NCBI GenBank assembly: GCA_016703645.1
Contig: JADJBR010000007.1
Coordinates: 1,488,001 to 1,552,000 of the forward strand
DNA length: 64,000 nt
Direction of reading: 5' to 3'
Source: Zoogloea sp.
GTDB lineage: Bacteria > Pseudomonadota > Gammaproteobacteria > Burkholderiales > Rhodocyclaceae
Part shown: one piece after another, positions 42,343 to 53,655 of the stretch
Layout: the number at the start of each line of letters is the position of its first letter
Position numbering within the stretch: position 1 is the first letter of the stretch
The notes under the pieces: generated by a model
The model's database searches: none
The model's input: only the letters and a program-made list of their open reading frames with translations
What the model was told of the DNA's origin: nothing
Position numbers and translations under genes: made by a program

Positions 42343-42630
42343 TCCAATCCATGGAATTTGGGCGCGGTGGAAGAGGACGTCCGCCAGACACTGTGCCCTC
42401 AAGCACCCGGCGACAAGCCAGAGCCGGAGCGTCCCCAAAGCCACGGTAAGCCTCATCTTCGCCCGACCGCGCACCCCAGACGGTGCGCGCATGACAGATA
42501 GCCACCTCCATATGCCCTTCCAGGGCTATCGGTTTGATCTGCTCACCGCTTGCCGACAATCGACGTGGCAATGACCCTCAGCCCCGGAGGATGTTGTCGC
42601 GACAAAAAGTCACCATGACCCAACCCAAAA
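42343..42630. other. Intergenic region between island and tRNA-fMet
   Basis: Nothing recognisable apart from short unsupported open frames (for example a plus-strand frame ending in RQSTWQ at 42571). No integrase remnant or copy of the tRNA 3' end was found. Confidence 0.5.
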
Positions 42631-42663
42631 GCAAAAAAGCCCAAGCACCTGGATGCTTGAGCC
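42631..42663 (-). terminator. Rho-independent terminator of tRNA-fMet
   Basis: On the minus strand, stem gctcaagca / tgcttgggc (one G-T pair) with a 6-nt loop, then TTTTTT. It begins about 15 nt after the tRNA CCA end. Confidence 0.85.
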
Positions 42664-42676
42664 TTAACGCTTTTGT

Positions 42677-42754
<78 letters not shown>

Positions 42755-43003
42755 TCAGAGAAACGAAATATTAGACGATCCCGCGAAGAGAGTCAAATTT
42801 ATTTTGCAGCGCATCATGAATTTCCGTGGCGGGCGCGGGGGGCATCGCCCTGACGGGGTAGTGCGGGCATGTTCCCAAGTCACCCTCCGGCTGACTCCGG
42901 TATCCTCCCGCAGCGCAGCAAACGGCGGAGGGAAGCACGCTCCGTCGTCCCTGCGCATCCAAAAACAGCCTTTCAAGAATTCAACGCAACAAGGAGCAAC
43001 AGC

Positions 43004-43852
43004 ATGGCAATTCAGAACATCGGCGTCGTCGGCGCCGGCACCATGGGTAACGGCATTGCGCAGGTCTGCGCCCTGGCGGGTGTGGGCGTGGTGATGGTGG
43101 ATATCTCCACCGAAGCGGTCGAGCGCGGCCTCAAGACGGTGGCCGGGAGCCTGGACCGCATGGTCAAGAAGGAGAAGATCTCCGAAGCCGACAAGGCCGC
43201 GGCCTTGGGCCGTATCAAGGGCAGCACGGCCTACGCCGACCTGGCGGGCACCGACCTGGTGATCGAGGCGGCCACCGAGAACGAGGGGCTCAAGCTGCGC
43301 ATCCTCAAGGAAATCGATGGCATCGTCCCGGCCACCACGGTGATCGCCACCAACACCTCGTCGATCTCCATCACCAAGCTGGCGGCATCCGTGTCCAGCC
43401 CCTCGCGCTTCATCGGCATGCACTTCTTCAATCCGGTCCCGCTGATGGCACTGGTGGAGTTGATCCGCGGCCTGCAGACCTCCGACGAGACCGTCGCGGC
43501 GGTCCAGGCCTTTGCCACGGCCATCGGCAAGACGCCCATCGCCGTCAAGAACAGCCCGGGTTTCGTGGTCAATCGCATCCTGTGTCCGATGATCAACGAG
43601 GCCATCTTTACCCTGCAGGAGGGTCTGGCCTCGGCGGCGGACATCGACGAGGGCATGAAGCTGGGCTGCAACCACCCCATCGGCCCCCTGGCCCTGGCCG
43701 ACCTGATCGGTCTGGACACCATGCTGGCGGTGATGGAGGTGTTCTACGACGGCTTCAATGACCCCAAGTACCGCCCCGCCCCGCTGCTCAAGGAAATGGT
43801 GGACGCGGGCTACCTGGGCCGCAAGACCGGCCAGGGTTTCTACCAGTATTGA
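43004..43852 (+). CDS. hbd: 3-hydroxybutyryl-CoA dehydrogenase
   Basis: 282 residues from the ATG at 43004 with AAGGAG upstream. The NAD-binding domain starts IGVVGAGTMGNGIAQVCA (GxGxxG). The catalytic His sits in IGMHFFNPVPLMALVE and the partner Glu follows in that segment. The dimerisation domain has VAVKNSPGFVVNRILCPMINEA and ends GYLGRKTGQGFYQY. It oxidises (S)-3-hydroxybutyryl-CoA to acetoacetyl-CoA, in PHB and butyrate metabolism, fatty-acid breakdown or the phenylacetate path. It stands alone, so the pathway cannot be fixed. A 9-bp hairpin follows. Confidence 0.94.
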   Translation: MAIQNIGVVGAGTMGNGIAQVCALAGVGVVMVDISTEAVERGLKTVAGSLDRMVKKEKISEADKAAALGRIKGSTAYADLAGTDLVIEAATENEGLKLRILKEIDGIVPATTVIATNTSSISITKLAASVSSPSRFIGMHFFNPVPLMALVELIRGLQTSDETVAAVQAFATAIGKTPIAVKNSPGFVVNRILCPMINEAIFTLQEGLASAADIDEGMKLGCNHPIGPLALADLIGLDTMLAVMEVFYDGFNDPKYRPAPLLKEMVDAGYLGRKTGQGFYQY

Positions 43853-43859
43853 TACACCG

Positions 43860-43886
43860 GCCTCCCCCGACCAGGGCGGGGGAGGC
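43860..43886 (+). terminator. Hairpin after the hydroxybutyryl-CoA dehydrogenase gene
   Basis: Perfect 9-bp stem (gcctccccc / gggggaggc) 8 nt after the stop, no strong T run. Confidence 0.55.
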
Positions 43887-43999
43887 ACGGCCTATGCTTT
43901 GGTAATTTGTCACACCCTGACGGCCCCCCTTGTCGACTATATTGACATCCAGACCCGACTTTCCCCGGGTTTGGCTGCCAGATTGACGACGAAAGAAGC

Positions 44000-44964
44000 A
44001 TGAAAGCCGTTTTTCTGTCCCTCTTCGCCTTGCTTCTCCTTTCCCTGCCGGCCCGCGCCGAGATCGTGCTGACCCTTGGTCATGCGGTCACGGTGGACCA
44101 CCCCCGCGCACAGGCATCCCGCCGTTTTGCCGACTCGCTCAAGGCACACAGTGGCGGGCGCATTTCCGTGAATATCCTGGGGGGTGCCAGCTTCGGTGAT
44201 GACGTGGCCATGCTCAAGGCCCTCCAGGACGGCAGCCTGGATATCTCCGCCAACAGTCAGGGGCCGATTTCCGCCTTTGTGCCCGAAATCAACGCCTTTG
44301 GCCTGCCCTTCCTGTTCGACCGGCCGGAACAGGCCCTGCGCCTGCTCGACGGCCCCCTCGGCCAGCAACTGGCCCAGCGGATGGCCCAGGCCGGCTTCAT
44401 ATGCCTGGGATTCTGGGACAACGGCATCCGCCACTTTTCCAATTCCGTCCGGCCCCTTCTCAGGCCGGCCGACTTTGCCGGGCTGAAAATCCGTACCCCG
44501 GCCGACCCGGTGGCGATGGACATCGTCCGTGCCCTCGGCGCCCAGCCTGTCGAGATCCGCTTTTCGGCCCTCTATCAAGCCCTGCAGCGACGCACGGTGG
44601 ACGGCCAGGAGAACCCGCTGCTCAACATTTGGGCGGCCCGTCTCCACGAGGTCCAGACCCATATCTCCCTGACTGCACACAAGTATGAGATCACCCCCTT
44701 CGTAATGAGCCACACGGCGTGGCAGGCCCTCTCCGGGACCGACCGGGAGATCGTCCTGCGTGCGGCCGACGAGGCCACCCGTCTGCAACGTACACTCACC
44801 CGCAGTGCCGAGGAGGAAGCCCGACAGGCCTTGATGGCAGCCGGGATCCATTTCACTCGCGTCAAGCGCCAGCCTTTTGTGAAAGCCACCCGGCCGATCC
44901 ATGACAAGTGGCTTGCCGGTCCTTCCGGCGCCTATGTCCGCCAGGTGGTCGAGGCCGCCGCCCG

Positions 44965-44968
<4 letters not shown>
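44000..44968 (+). CDS. TRAP-type DctP family periplasmic binding protein
   Basis: 322 residues with a signal peptide ([18 protein letters not shown]). The mature protein has the DctP pattern: [56 protein letters not shown], then [20 protein letters not shown] with the Arg that binds carboxylate ligands, and the [11 protein letters not shown] segment. It binds an organic acid in the periplasm. No DctQ or DctM genes are adjacent. Its stop overlaps the start of a hybrid sensor kinase (ATGA), so it most likely works as the ligand-sensing partner of that kinase, not as a transporter. Confidence 0.9.
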
Positions 44969-46926
<1,958 letters not shown>

Positions 46927-46939
46927 CACCGCGGCCGGC

Positions 46940-47545
46940 TCAAGCCCGGCGCAGGGCCACATGGTTGCGGATGAGGCCGGCAGGATCGGAACGGAAGCGC
47001 TCGTCCGGCCGCCCAGCCAGCCAGTATTTGATCAAACCACCGACAAACAGGAAGGTATCGTGGGCCAGATCGGCCGGCGCCGAGCCCGCGCGCAGCGCAC
47101 CACGCGCCTCGGCCCGCTGATAGGCCTCGGTCAGTTTGCCAAGGAAATCCAGCTGACCCCCGGTGCATTGCATCATGCCGCTGAATTCGTCCACGTATTC
47201 GCACTTGAAACTGATGATCTCAAAGGTCTCCCGCACCTCGGCCTGATCGCGAAGGATGTGGAAGATCTCCTGCAGGGCCATCTCAATGCCCTGCAGCGGG
47301 TCGGCATCGTCTTCCTTGAAGACCACCCGGTCCACGAAAGGCAGGATGGCCTGTTCACGCATGGCGAAGAACAGCTCTGTCTTGTTGCGAAAGTGCCAGT
47401 AGACGGCCCCGCGGGTCACCCCCGCCTCGGCGGCAATTCTCTCGAGGGTCGTGCGCCCAACGCCCCATGCCAGGAACACCCGGCGGGCGGCCGCGATGAT
47501 ATGACGGCGGGTGATCTCTGCTTCTTCCTTGGTCTTGCGAACCAT
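46940..47545 (-). CDS. TetR/AcrR-family repressor of the adjacent RND efflux operon
   Basis: 201 residues. The N-terminal DNA-binding domain reads TRRHIIAAARRVFLAWGVGR, then TTLERIAAEAGVTRGAVYWHF, the AcrR/TtgR/MexZ signature including GAVYWHFRNK. The C-terminal ligand domain matches TetR_C of the AcrR subgroup (ETFEIISFKCEYVDEF). It is divergent from the efflux operon with 109 bp between the starts, which contain an AcrR-like palindrome. It should repress both itself and the pump until a substrate binds. Confidence 0.93.
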   Translation of the reverse strand: MVRKTKEEAEITRRHIIAAARRVFLAWGVGRTTLERIAAEAGVTRGAVYWHFRNKTELFFAMREQAILPFVDRVVFKEDDADPLQGIEMALQEIFHILRDQAEVRETFEIISFKCEYVDEFSGMMQCTGGQLDFLGKLTEAYQRAEARGALRAGSAPADLAHDTFLFVGGLIKYWLAGRPDERFRSDPAGLIRNHVALRRA

Positions 47546-47586
47546 TCAACCCTCCGATGATCAAGCTAAGAGCTTGCTCAACGCTT

Positions 47587-47610
47587 TACATACATTCTTG
47601 AATGTATAAA
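47587..47610. promoter_or_regulatory. AcrR-type operator between tetR and the efflux operon
   Basis: A perfect 8-2-8 palindrome, ATACATTC-TT-GAATGTAT, at 47590-47607 inside a 24-bp box that begins TACATACATT, close to the E. coli AcrR site (TACATACATT...AATGTATGTA). It lies upstream of the GTG start of the adaptor gene and is followed by an AT-rich possible -10 (TATAAA). Promoter elements themselves could not be fixed with confidence. Confidence 0.85.
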
Positions 47611-47654
47611 ACTATGCTCCAACAACACCCAAAAATCCAGCCCCGGAGGTCACC

Positions 47655-48875
47655 GTGACCGTTCGCCCCGCTTCTCCCCCCCCTCGCTCCCTGCACCTCA
47701 CCCTGTCCGCCCTGGCGTTGAGCGTGGCCCTCCTCACCGCCTGCTCCGGCAAGGAGCAGCCCGCCGGGGGGCCGCCCCCCGGCGGCATGCCGGCCCTGCC
47801 GGTAACGGTGCTGACCCTGCAGCCGACCACCGTGGAAACCAGCATCGAGGCGGTGGCCCAGACCGAAGGGGCAAAGGAGGTCGAGATCCGCGCGCGGGTC
47901 GGCGGCATCCTGATGAAGCGCTTGTTCGAGGAAGGCAGCGCCGTGAAGGCCGGGCAGCCCCTCTTCGAACTCGACAAGGCTCCCTTCGAGGTGGCCACCG
48001 CCCAGGCCCGTGCGCAACTTGCCGAGAGCAAGGCCCGCGCCGACCAGACCCTGCGGGAAGCCGGCCGCCTCAAAGGACTGCTCGCCCAGCAAGCCATCAG
48101 CCAGCGCGAGTACGACATCGCCACCTCCGACAATGCCGCCGCCCTCGCTGCCGTGCAGGCCGCCCAGGCGGCCGTGCGTCAGGCCGAACTCAACCTGTCC
48201 TGGTCCACCGTGACGGCACCCGTGTCTGGCGTCACCGGTCGCGCCGCGGTGTCGGAAGGTAACCTGGTGAGCGCCAACGGGCTGGTCACCACGGTGGTCC
48301 AGCTCAACCCCATCTGGGTCCGTTTCTCCGTGTCCGAGAACGAACTTGCCAGCGCTTCTCCCGGAGGTCGCTTCAAGCCCGGGAGCGTGCGGGGTGTGGA
48401 GCTGATCCTGCCCGATGGCTCCACCCATCCGGTGCGGGGCAAGCTCAATTTTGCGGCCAGCCAGCTCAACCCGACCCTGGGCACCCAGCAGTTGCGTGCC
48501 GAGTTCGCCAACCCGGACGGCCGCCTGCTGCCGGGCCAGTTCGTGCGTGCCCGACTCCTCACCGGCGAGCGCAGCGGCGTCTTCAAGGTGCCGCAGAATG
48601 CCGTCGTGCAGACGGACCGGGGCGCCATCGTGATGACCGCCGATGCCGACAACAAGGTGGCCCCGCGCCCGGTGAAAACCGGCCAATGGAGCGGCAAGGA
48701 CTGGGTGATCCTGGACGGCCTGAAGGCCGGCGACAAGGTGATTGTGGACAACATCATCAAACTGCGTCCGGGTGCTGCGGTTGCCCCCCATGCCCCGGGT
48801 GAAGGTCCGGGGGCGCCGGGTGGCAAGGCTGGCGCAGGGGCCGCGCCCGCTGCGGCGCCGGCCAAGAAGGATTGA
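47655..48875 (+). CDS. RND efflux periplasmic adaptor (membrane fusion) protein
   Basis: 406 residues from a GTG with a strong RBS (GGAGGT) 7 nt upstream. The lipoprotein signal ends in LLTACSGKEQ, then a Pro/Gly-rich linker. The lipoyl/barrel part has VEIRARVGGILMKRLFEEGSAV, broken by the alpha-hairpin (LAESKARADQTLREAGRLKG, then QAISQREYDIATSDNAAA), and the barrel with VTAPVSGVTGRAAVSEGNLV. The C terminus carries an Ala/Pro-rich tail (about 380-406). It links the inner-membrane pump to the outer-membrane channel, as in AcrA/MexA. Confidence 0.94.
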   Translation: MTVRPASPPPRSLHLTLSALALSVALLTACSGKEQPAGGPPPGGMPALPVTVLTLQPTTVETSIEAVAQTEGAKEVEIRARVGGILMKRLFEEGSAVKAGQPLFELDKAPFEVATAQARAQLAESKARADQTLREAGRLKGLLAQQAISQREYDIATSDNAAALAAVQAAQAAVRQAELNLSWSTVTAPVSGVTGRAAVSEGNLVSANGLVTTVVQLNPIWVRFSVSENELASASPGGRFKPGSVRGVELILPDGSTHPVRGKLNFAASQLNPTLGTQQLRAEFANPDGRLLPGQFVRARLLTGERSGVFKVPQNAVVQTDRGAIVMTADADNKVAPRPVKTGQWSGKDWVILDGLKAGDKVIVDNIIKLRPGAAVAPHAPGEGPGAPGGKAGAGAAPAAAPAKKD

Positions 48876-48888
48876 GGGAGCACCATCC

Positions 48889-51800
48889 ATGTCACGCTTC
48901 TTCATCAGCCGACCGATCTTTGCCTCGGTCATCTCCATCGTCATCGTGATCGCCGGCCTCATGGCCTCGCTCACCCTGCCGGTGGCCCAGTATCCGGAGA
49001 TCACGCCGCCCACGGTGATCATCTCCGCCACCTTCCCCGGCGCCAACGCCGAGACCCTCTCCAAGACCGTCGCAGCACCCATCGAGGAGCAGCTATCGGG
49101 TGTCGAGGGGCTGCTCTACTACAACTCCCAGAGCACCTCCAACGGCACGGTCAGCATCACCGCCACCTTCGAGGTGGGCACCAACCCGGACACGGCACTG
49201 ATCGCCGTGAACAACCGGGTCAAGGTGGCCGAGCCGCGCCTGCCCGATGACGTCAGACGCACCGGCGTGCTGGTGCAGAAGCGCTCCAACAACATCCTGA
49301 TGTTTGCGGCGCTGCGCTCCCCGGACAACACCTTCGACGCCCTCTACCTGTCGAACTACGTGTCCCTGAACGTTGTCGAGGAGATCCGCCGCATCCCCGG
49401 CGTGGGCGACGCCCAGCTGTTCGACCCGATCTACGCCATGCGCGTGTGGCTGAAACCGGACGTGATGGCCAAGCTGGGGGTCACCACCTCCGATGTCGCC
49501 GCCGCCATCCGCGTCCAGAATGCCCAAAACGCCGCCGGCAAGATCGGCGCCGAGCCGGTGCTCAACGGCCAGCAGCTCACCTACACCGTCACCGCCAAGG
49601 GTCGTCTGCTGACCCCCGAGGACTTCGGCAACATCGTGCTGCGCGCCGAAGGCCCCAACGGCCTGGTGCGCCTGAAGGACGTGGCGCGCATCGAGCTGGG
49701 CGCAGACAACTACGACCGCAGCGCCCGCGTCAACGGCTCCCCGGTGTCCGGCATGGGCATCTACCTGCAGTCCGGCGCCAACGCCCTGCAGACCGCCAAG
49801 CTGGTGCGCGCGCGCCTGGACGAGATGTCAAAGCAGTTCCCCAAGGGCATGGAGTATTTCGTGCCCTACGACACCACCCGCTTCATCCAGGAGTCCGCCA
49901 AGGAGGTCATCAAGACCCTCGTCGAGGCCGCGCTGCTGGTGATCGCCGTAGTGTATCTGTTCCTGCAGAACTGGCGCGCCACCCTGATCCCCATCGTGGC
50001 GGTGCCGGTCTCCCTGATCGGCACCTTCGCCGGCATGTGGCTGTTCGGCTTCTCCATCAACACCCTGACCCTGTTCGCCATGGTGCTGGCCATCGGCATC
50101 GTGGTGGATGACGCCATCGTGGTGCTCGAGAACGTCGAGCGCCTGATGAATGAACAGAAGATGTCCCCCAAGGACGCCGCCATCGAGGCCATGCGCGAAG
50201 TCTCCGGCGCCGTGGTGGCGATCGTGCTGGTGCTGTGCGCCGTGTTCGTGCCCGTGGCCTTCCTGGGCGGCATCGCCGGCATGCTCTACAAGCAGTTTGC
50301 CGTGACGGTGGCCGTGGCGGTGGTGATCTCGGGCATCGTCGCCCTGACCCTCACCCCGGCCCTGTGCGCCCTGCTGCTCAAACCCACCCACGAAGAGAAG
50401 CCCCTGTTCCGGCCCTTCAACCGCCTGTTCGAGCGCTTCACCCGCAGCTACACCAACACCGTCGGCCTGACCCTGCGTCACGGCATCGTCGGCACCCTGG
50501 TGTTCCTGCTGACCATCGGCGCCGCAGCCTGGCTGCTGCGCGTGGTGCCGGGCAGCTTCGTCCCCTCCGAAGATCAGGGCTACCTGTTCGGTTTCGTCAC
50601 CCTCAGCGATGGCGCCTCCGGGCAACGCACCGGTGTCGCCGCGGAGCAGATGCGCCAGCGCGTCATGTCCGACAACATCGAGAACATCTTCTTCATCAAC
50701 GGGGTGGACTTCATCACCGGCAACAATCGGCCCAGCGTCGCAACCACCTTCATCATCTTCAAGCCCTGGGACCAGCGCACCGTCACCACGAGCGAGATGG
50801 CCGGCAAGTTCATGGGTATCGGCATGAGCCTGCCCGATGGCATGGGCCTGGTCTTCAACCCACCCCCCATCCAGGGCCTCGGTACCGCCGGCGGCTTTGA
50901 GGTGTATGTGCAGAACCGGGCCGATGGCGATCCCCGCAACCTTGCCGCCGTGACCGGGCAGTTCGTCGAAGCCCTCAAGCGGCGCCCCGAGCTGACCGGC
51001 CTCAACACCTTCTTCCGCGTGACCGCGCCCCAGCTCTACGTGGAAGTGGATGAGCCCAAGGCCCTGTCCATGGGGATTCCCCTCGATTCGATCTACGCCA
51101 CCCTGCAGGCCAGCACCGGCGTCCTGTACGTCAACGACTTCAACCGCAGCGGCAAGACCTACAAGGTCCAGGTCCAGGCCGACGCCGCCTACCGCATGAA
51201 GCCCGAGGACCTGCTCAAGCCCTATGTGCGCAGCGCCACCGGCGCCATGGTGCCCCTGTCGGCGGTCGCCAAGGTCAGCATGGTCACCGGTGCCGAGCTG
51301 GTGGAGCGCTTCAATGGCTTCGTGTCGGCCAAGGTGCTGGGCAGCGCCGCCCCGGGTTACAGCTCCGGCGACGCCATCAAGGCCGTCGAGGAAGTGGCCC
51401 TCGCCACCCTGCCCGAGGGCTACCGCACCGAGTGGGTCGGCCAGGCCTTCCAGGAAAAGCGCACCGGCAGCGCCTCCATCATCGCCTTCGTGTTCGGCAT
51501 CATCATGGTCTTCCTGATCCTGGCGGCCCAGTACGAAAAGTGGTCCCTGCCCCTGGCGGTGATCATGGCGGTGCCCTTTGCCATGCTTGGTGCCCTGGTG
51601 GCGGTGCTGATGCGCGGCATGCCCAACGACATCTACTTCCAGATCGGGCTGGTGGTGCTGATCGGGCTGGCGGCCAAGAACGCGATCCTGATCGTCGAGT
51701 TCGCCGCGCAGAAGCAGGCCGAAGGCATGAGTGTGATCGATGCGGCCGTCGAGGCAGCCCGGCTGCGCTTCCGCCCCATCGTGATGACCTCCCTGGCCTT

Positions 51801-52011
51801 CATCCTCGGCGTGCTGCCCCTGGCCATCTCGTCGGGCGCCGGTGCCGCCGCGCGGCGCTCGATGGGTACCGGCGTAGTGGGCGGCATGATCGCCGCCACC
51901 TTCATCGCCACCATCTTCATTCCCTTGTTCTTCAAGTGGCTGAGCCGCAATAAGCCCCGTCATCCCGCAGGTGACCTGCCCCACTCCGGCACCCAGGAGG
52001 TGAAGCCGTGA
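48889..52011 (+). CDS. RND multidrug efflux pump, inner-membrane permease (AcrB/MexB type)
   Basis: 1040 residues from the ATG at 48889, 13 nt after the adaptor stop. Starts MSRFFISRPIFASVISIVIV as in HAE1 pumps. Conserved parts include LPVAQYPEITPPTV, the TM4 proton-relay acidic pair in LAIGIVVDDAIVVLENVER, and the later GLAAKNAILIVEFA. Twelve helices and two large periplasmic loops are present. It expels drugs, solvents or dyes using proton flow. The stop overlaps the start of the outer-membrane component (GTGA). Confidence 0.96.
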   Translation: MSRFFISRPIFASVISIVIVIAGLMASLTLPVAQYPEITPPTVIISATFPGANAETLSKTVAAPIEEQLSGVEGLLYYNSQSTSNGTVSITATFEVGTNPDTALIAVNNRVKVAEPRLPDDVRRTGVLVQKRSNNILMFAALRSPDNTFDALYLSNYVSLNVVEEIRRIPGVGDAQLFDPIYAMRVWLKPDVMAKLGVTTSDVAAAIRVQNAQNAAGKIGAEPVLNGQQLTYTVTAKGRLLTPEDFGNIVLRAEGPNGLVRLKDVARIELGADNYDRSARVNGSPVSGMGIYLQSGANALQTAKLVRARLDEMSKQFPKGMEYFVPYDTTRFIQESAKEVIKTLVEAALLVIAVVYLFLQNWRATLIPIVAVPVSLIGTFAGMWLFGFSINTLTLFAMVLAIGIVVDDAIVVLENVERLMNEQKMSPKDAAIEAMREVSGAVVAIVLVLCAVFVPVAFLGGIAGMLYKQFAVTVAVAVVISGIVALTLTPALCALLLKPTHEEKPLFRPFNRLFERFTRSYTNTVGLTLRHGIVGTLVFLLTIGAAAWLLRVVPGSFVPSEDQGYLFGFVTLSDGASGQRTGVAAEQMRQRVMSDNIENIFFINGVDFITGNNRPSVATTFIIFKPWDQRTVTTSEMAGKFMGIGMSLPDGMGLVFNPPPIQGLGTAGGFEVYVQNRADGDPRNLAAVTGQFVEALKRRPELTGLNTFFRVTAPQLYVEVDEPKALSMGIPLDSIYATLQASTGVLYVNDFNRSGKTYKVQVQADAAYRMKPEDLLKPYVRSATGAMVPLSAVAKVSMVTGAELVERFNGFVSAKVLGSAAPGYSSGDAIKAVEEVALATLPEGYRTEWVGQAFQEKRTGSASIIAFVFGIIMVFLILAAQYEKWSLPLAVIMAVPFAMLGALVAVLMRGMPNDIYFQIGLVVLIGLAAKNAILIVEFAAQKQAEGMSVIDAAVEAARLRFRPIVMTSLAFILGVLPLAISSGAGAAARRSMGTGVVGGMIAATFIATIFIPLFFKWLSRNKPRHPAGDLPHSGTQEVKP

Positions 52012-53441
52012 TCCGCCCCCGTCTGACCCTGCTCGCCCTGGCCATCCCCCTGGCCCTGGCCGGCTGTGCCCTCGGCCCCGACTACCAGCGCCCCGACGCC
52101 CGGGTGGCCCTGCCCGACAGCTACGCCGGCGAACCCGTGGCCGGAGCCCTCACCACCACGCCTGCGGTCGCCGGCCGCTGGTGGACCCTGTTCGGCGACA
52201 CGCAACTGGATGCCCTGGTGGATCAGGCCCTGACCAGCAGTCCGGACGCCCTGACCGCAGCCGCCCGCGTTGAGGAAGCCGACGCCGTGCTGCGCCAGGT
52301 AAATGCGGCCCTGCTGCCCCAGATCGACGCCAACGCCGGCATATCGCGCAGCCGCAGCATCCTGCCCAACGCCGTCGAGCCCACCGGGCTGCTGCGCAAC
52401 ACCAACAGGATCGGCCTGTCCACGTCCTTCGAGCTGGACGTATGGGGCAGGCTGCGGCGTGCCTCGGAGGCCGCCCGCGCCCAGGCCCTGGGCACCCGCT
52501 ACACCAGCGAGACCGTGTCCCTGAGCCTGGCGGCCAGCGTCACCCAGGCTTATCTCAACCTGCGTGCCCTCGACGCCCAACTGCTGGTGAATCGCGACTC
52601 GGTGAGCAGTCAGGCCAAGAGCACCCAGCTCGCCCGCGTGCGCTTTGACGGCGGCTATGTGTCGCAGCTCGACGTGCAGCAGGCCGAAGGCGCCCTGGCC
52701 ACCTACACCGCAGCCCAGGTGCAGCTGGAGAAAAACCGTGCCCTGGCCGAAAGCCTGCTCGGCCTGCTGGTCGGCCAGCCCGGCCTGAAGGTGGCCGCGG
52801 GCGATCTGCGCAGCCTGCCGGTGCCGCCGACGCCCCCCGCCGGCTTGCCCTCCAGCCTGCTCGAGGCCCGCCCCGATGTGCGCAAGGCCGAAACCGACCT
52901 GATCGCCGCCAACGCGAAGATCGGGGTGGCCAAGGCCGCCCTGTTCCCGAGCATCACCCTGACCGGCTCCCTCGGTCGGGAAAGCCGCGACCTGTCGGAT
53001 CTGTTCAGCCCCGCCGCCGCGGTGTGGTCCATCGGCGCCGGCCTGACCCAACCCATCTTCGAGGGCGGCCGTCTGCGCGCCCAGGTGGAACAGGTCAGCG
53101 CCCAGCAGAAACAGAGCCTCGAGGCCTATCGCAAATCGGTGCAGACCGCCTTCCGCGAGGTGAACGATGCCCTGATCACCGTGCGCCAGAACGGTGACAG
53201 CGAAGTCGCCCTCGGCCAGGCCGTGCAGGCCGCAAAACGCAGCCTGCAGCTCGCCCAGGCCCGCTACGACAGCGGCTACTCGCCCTACCTGGAAGTGCTC
53301 ACGGCCCAGCGCACCAGCAACGACGCCACCCTCGCCTGGGTGCAGAACCGCCAGGCCCGGCTGTCTTCGTCGGTGGATCTGTTCAAGGCCCTCGGTGGCG
53401 GCTGGAAGGACGGCAACGCCCCCCAGGCGGCGGCCCGCTGA
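52008..53441 (+). CDS. RND efflux outer-membrane lipoprotein (OprM/NodT type)
   Basis: 477 residues from a GTG overlapping the permease stop. The lipobox ALAGC gives a lipidated Cys near residue 19, followed by the family start CALGPDYQRPD. Two TolC-type repeats are seen: DTQLDALVDQALTSSPD with RVEEADAVLRQVNAALLPQI, then AYLNLRALDAQLLVNRDSV, and in the second half PSSLLEARPDVRKAETDLIA, FPSITLTGSLGRES and AYRKSVQTAFREVNDAL. It forms the exit duct of the tripartite pump. A strong terminator at 53609-53638 ends the operon. Confidence 0.95.
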   Translation: MIRPRLTLLALAIPLALAGCALGPDYQRPDARVALPDSYAGEPVAGALTTTPAVAGRWWTLFGDTQLDALVDQALTSSPDALTAAARVEEADAVLRQVNAALLPQIDANAGISRSRSILPNAVEPTGLLRNTNRIGLSTSFELDVWGRLRRASEAARAQALGTRYTSETVSLSLAASVTQAYLNLRALDAQLLVNRDSVSSQAKSTQLARVRFDGGYVSQLDVQQAEGALATYTAAQVQLEKNRALAESLLGLLVGQPGLKVAAGDLRSLPVPPTPPAGLPSSLLEARPDVRKAETDLIAANAKIGVAKAALFPSITLTGSLGRESRDLSDLFSPAAAVWSIGAGLTQPIFEGGRLRAQVEQVSAQQKQSLEAYRKSVQTAFREVNDALITVRQNGDSEVALGQAVQAAKRSLQLAQARYDSGYSPYLEVLTAQRTSNDATLAWVQNRQARLSSSVDLFKALGGGWKDGNAPQAAAR

Positions 53442-53608
53442 TGGCGTGCCGCTTGACGTGCCGCAGGGCTGGCCGCCAGAATGGCCCCATGCCCTGCACG
53501 TCCTACCCCCTCCTGGCCCTCCGTCGTCGCGCCCTGCGCGCCTGGCGCGTGGCCGCCCATCCGGGGCCGGGATCGGGTTGATCGGGTAGTTGCACCGATT
53601 TCACGACA

Positions 53609-53638
53609 GGCCGCGGATTTCCCTCCGCGGCCTTTTTC
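53609..53638 (+). terminator. Rho-independent terminator of the efflux operon
   Basis: 9-bp perfect stem (ggccgcgga / tccgcggcc) with a 6-nt loop followed by T5. It lies between oprM-like and EamA genes; the 170 bp before it show nothing else. Confidence 0.9.
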
Positions 53639-53655
53639 ATTTTCAGGAGTCACCC

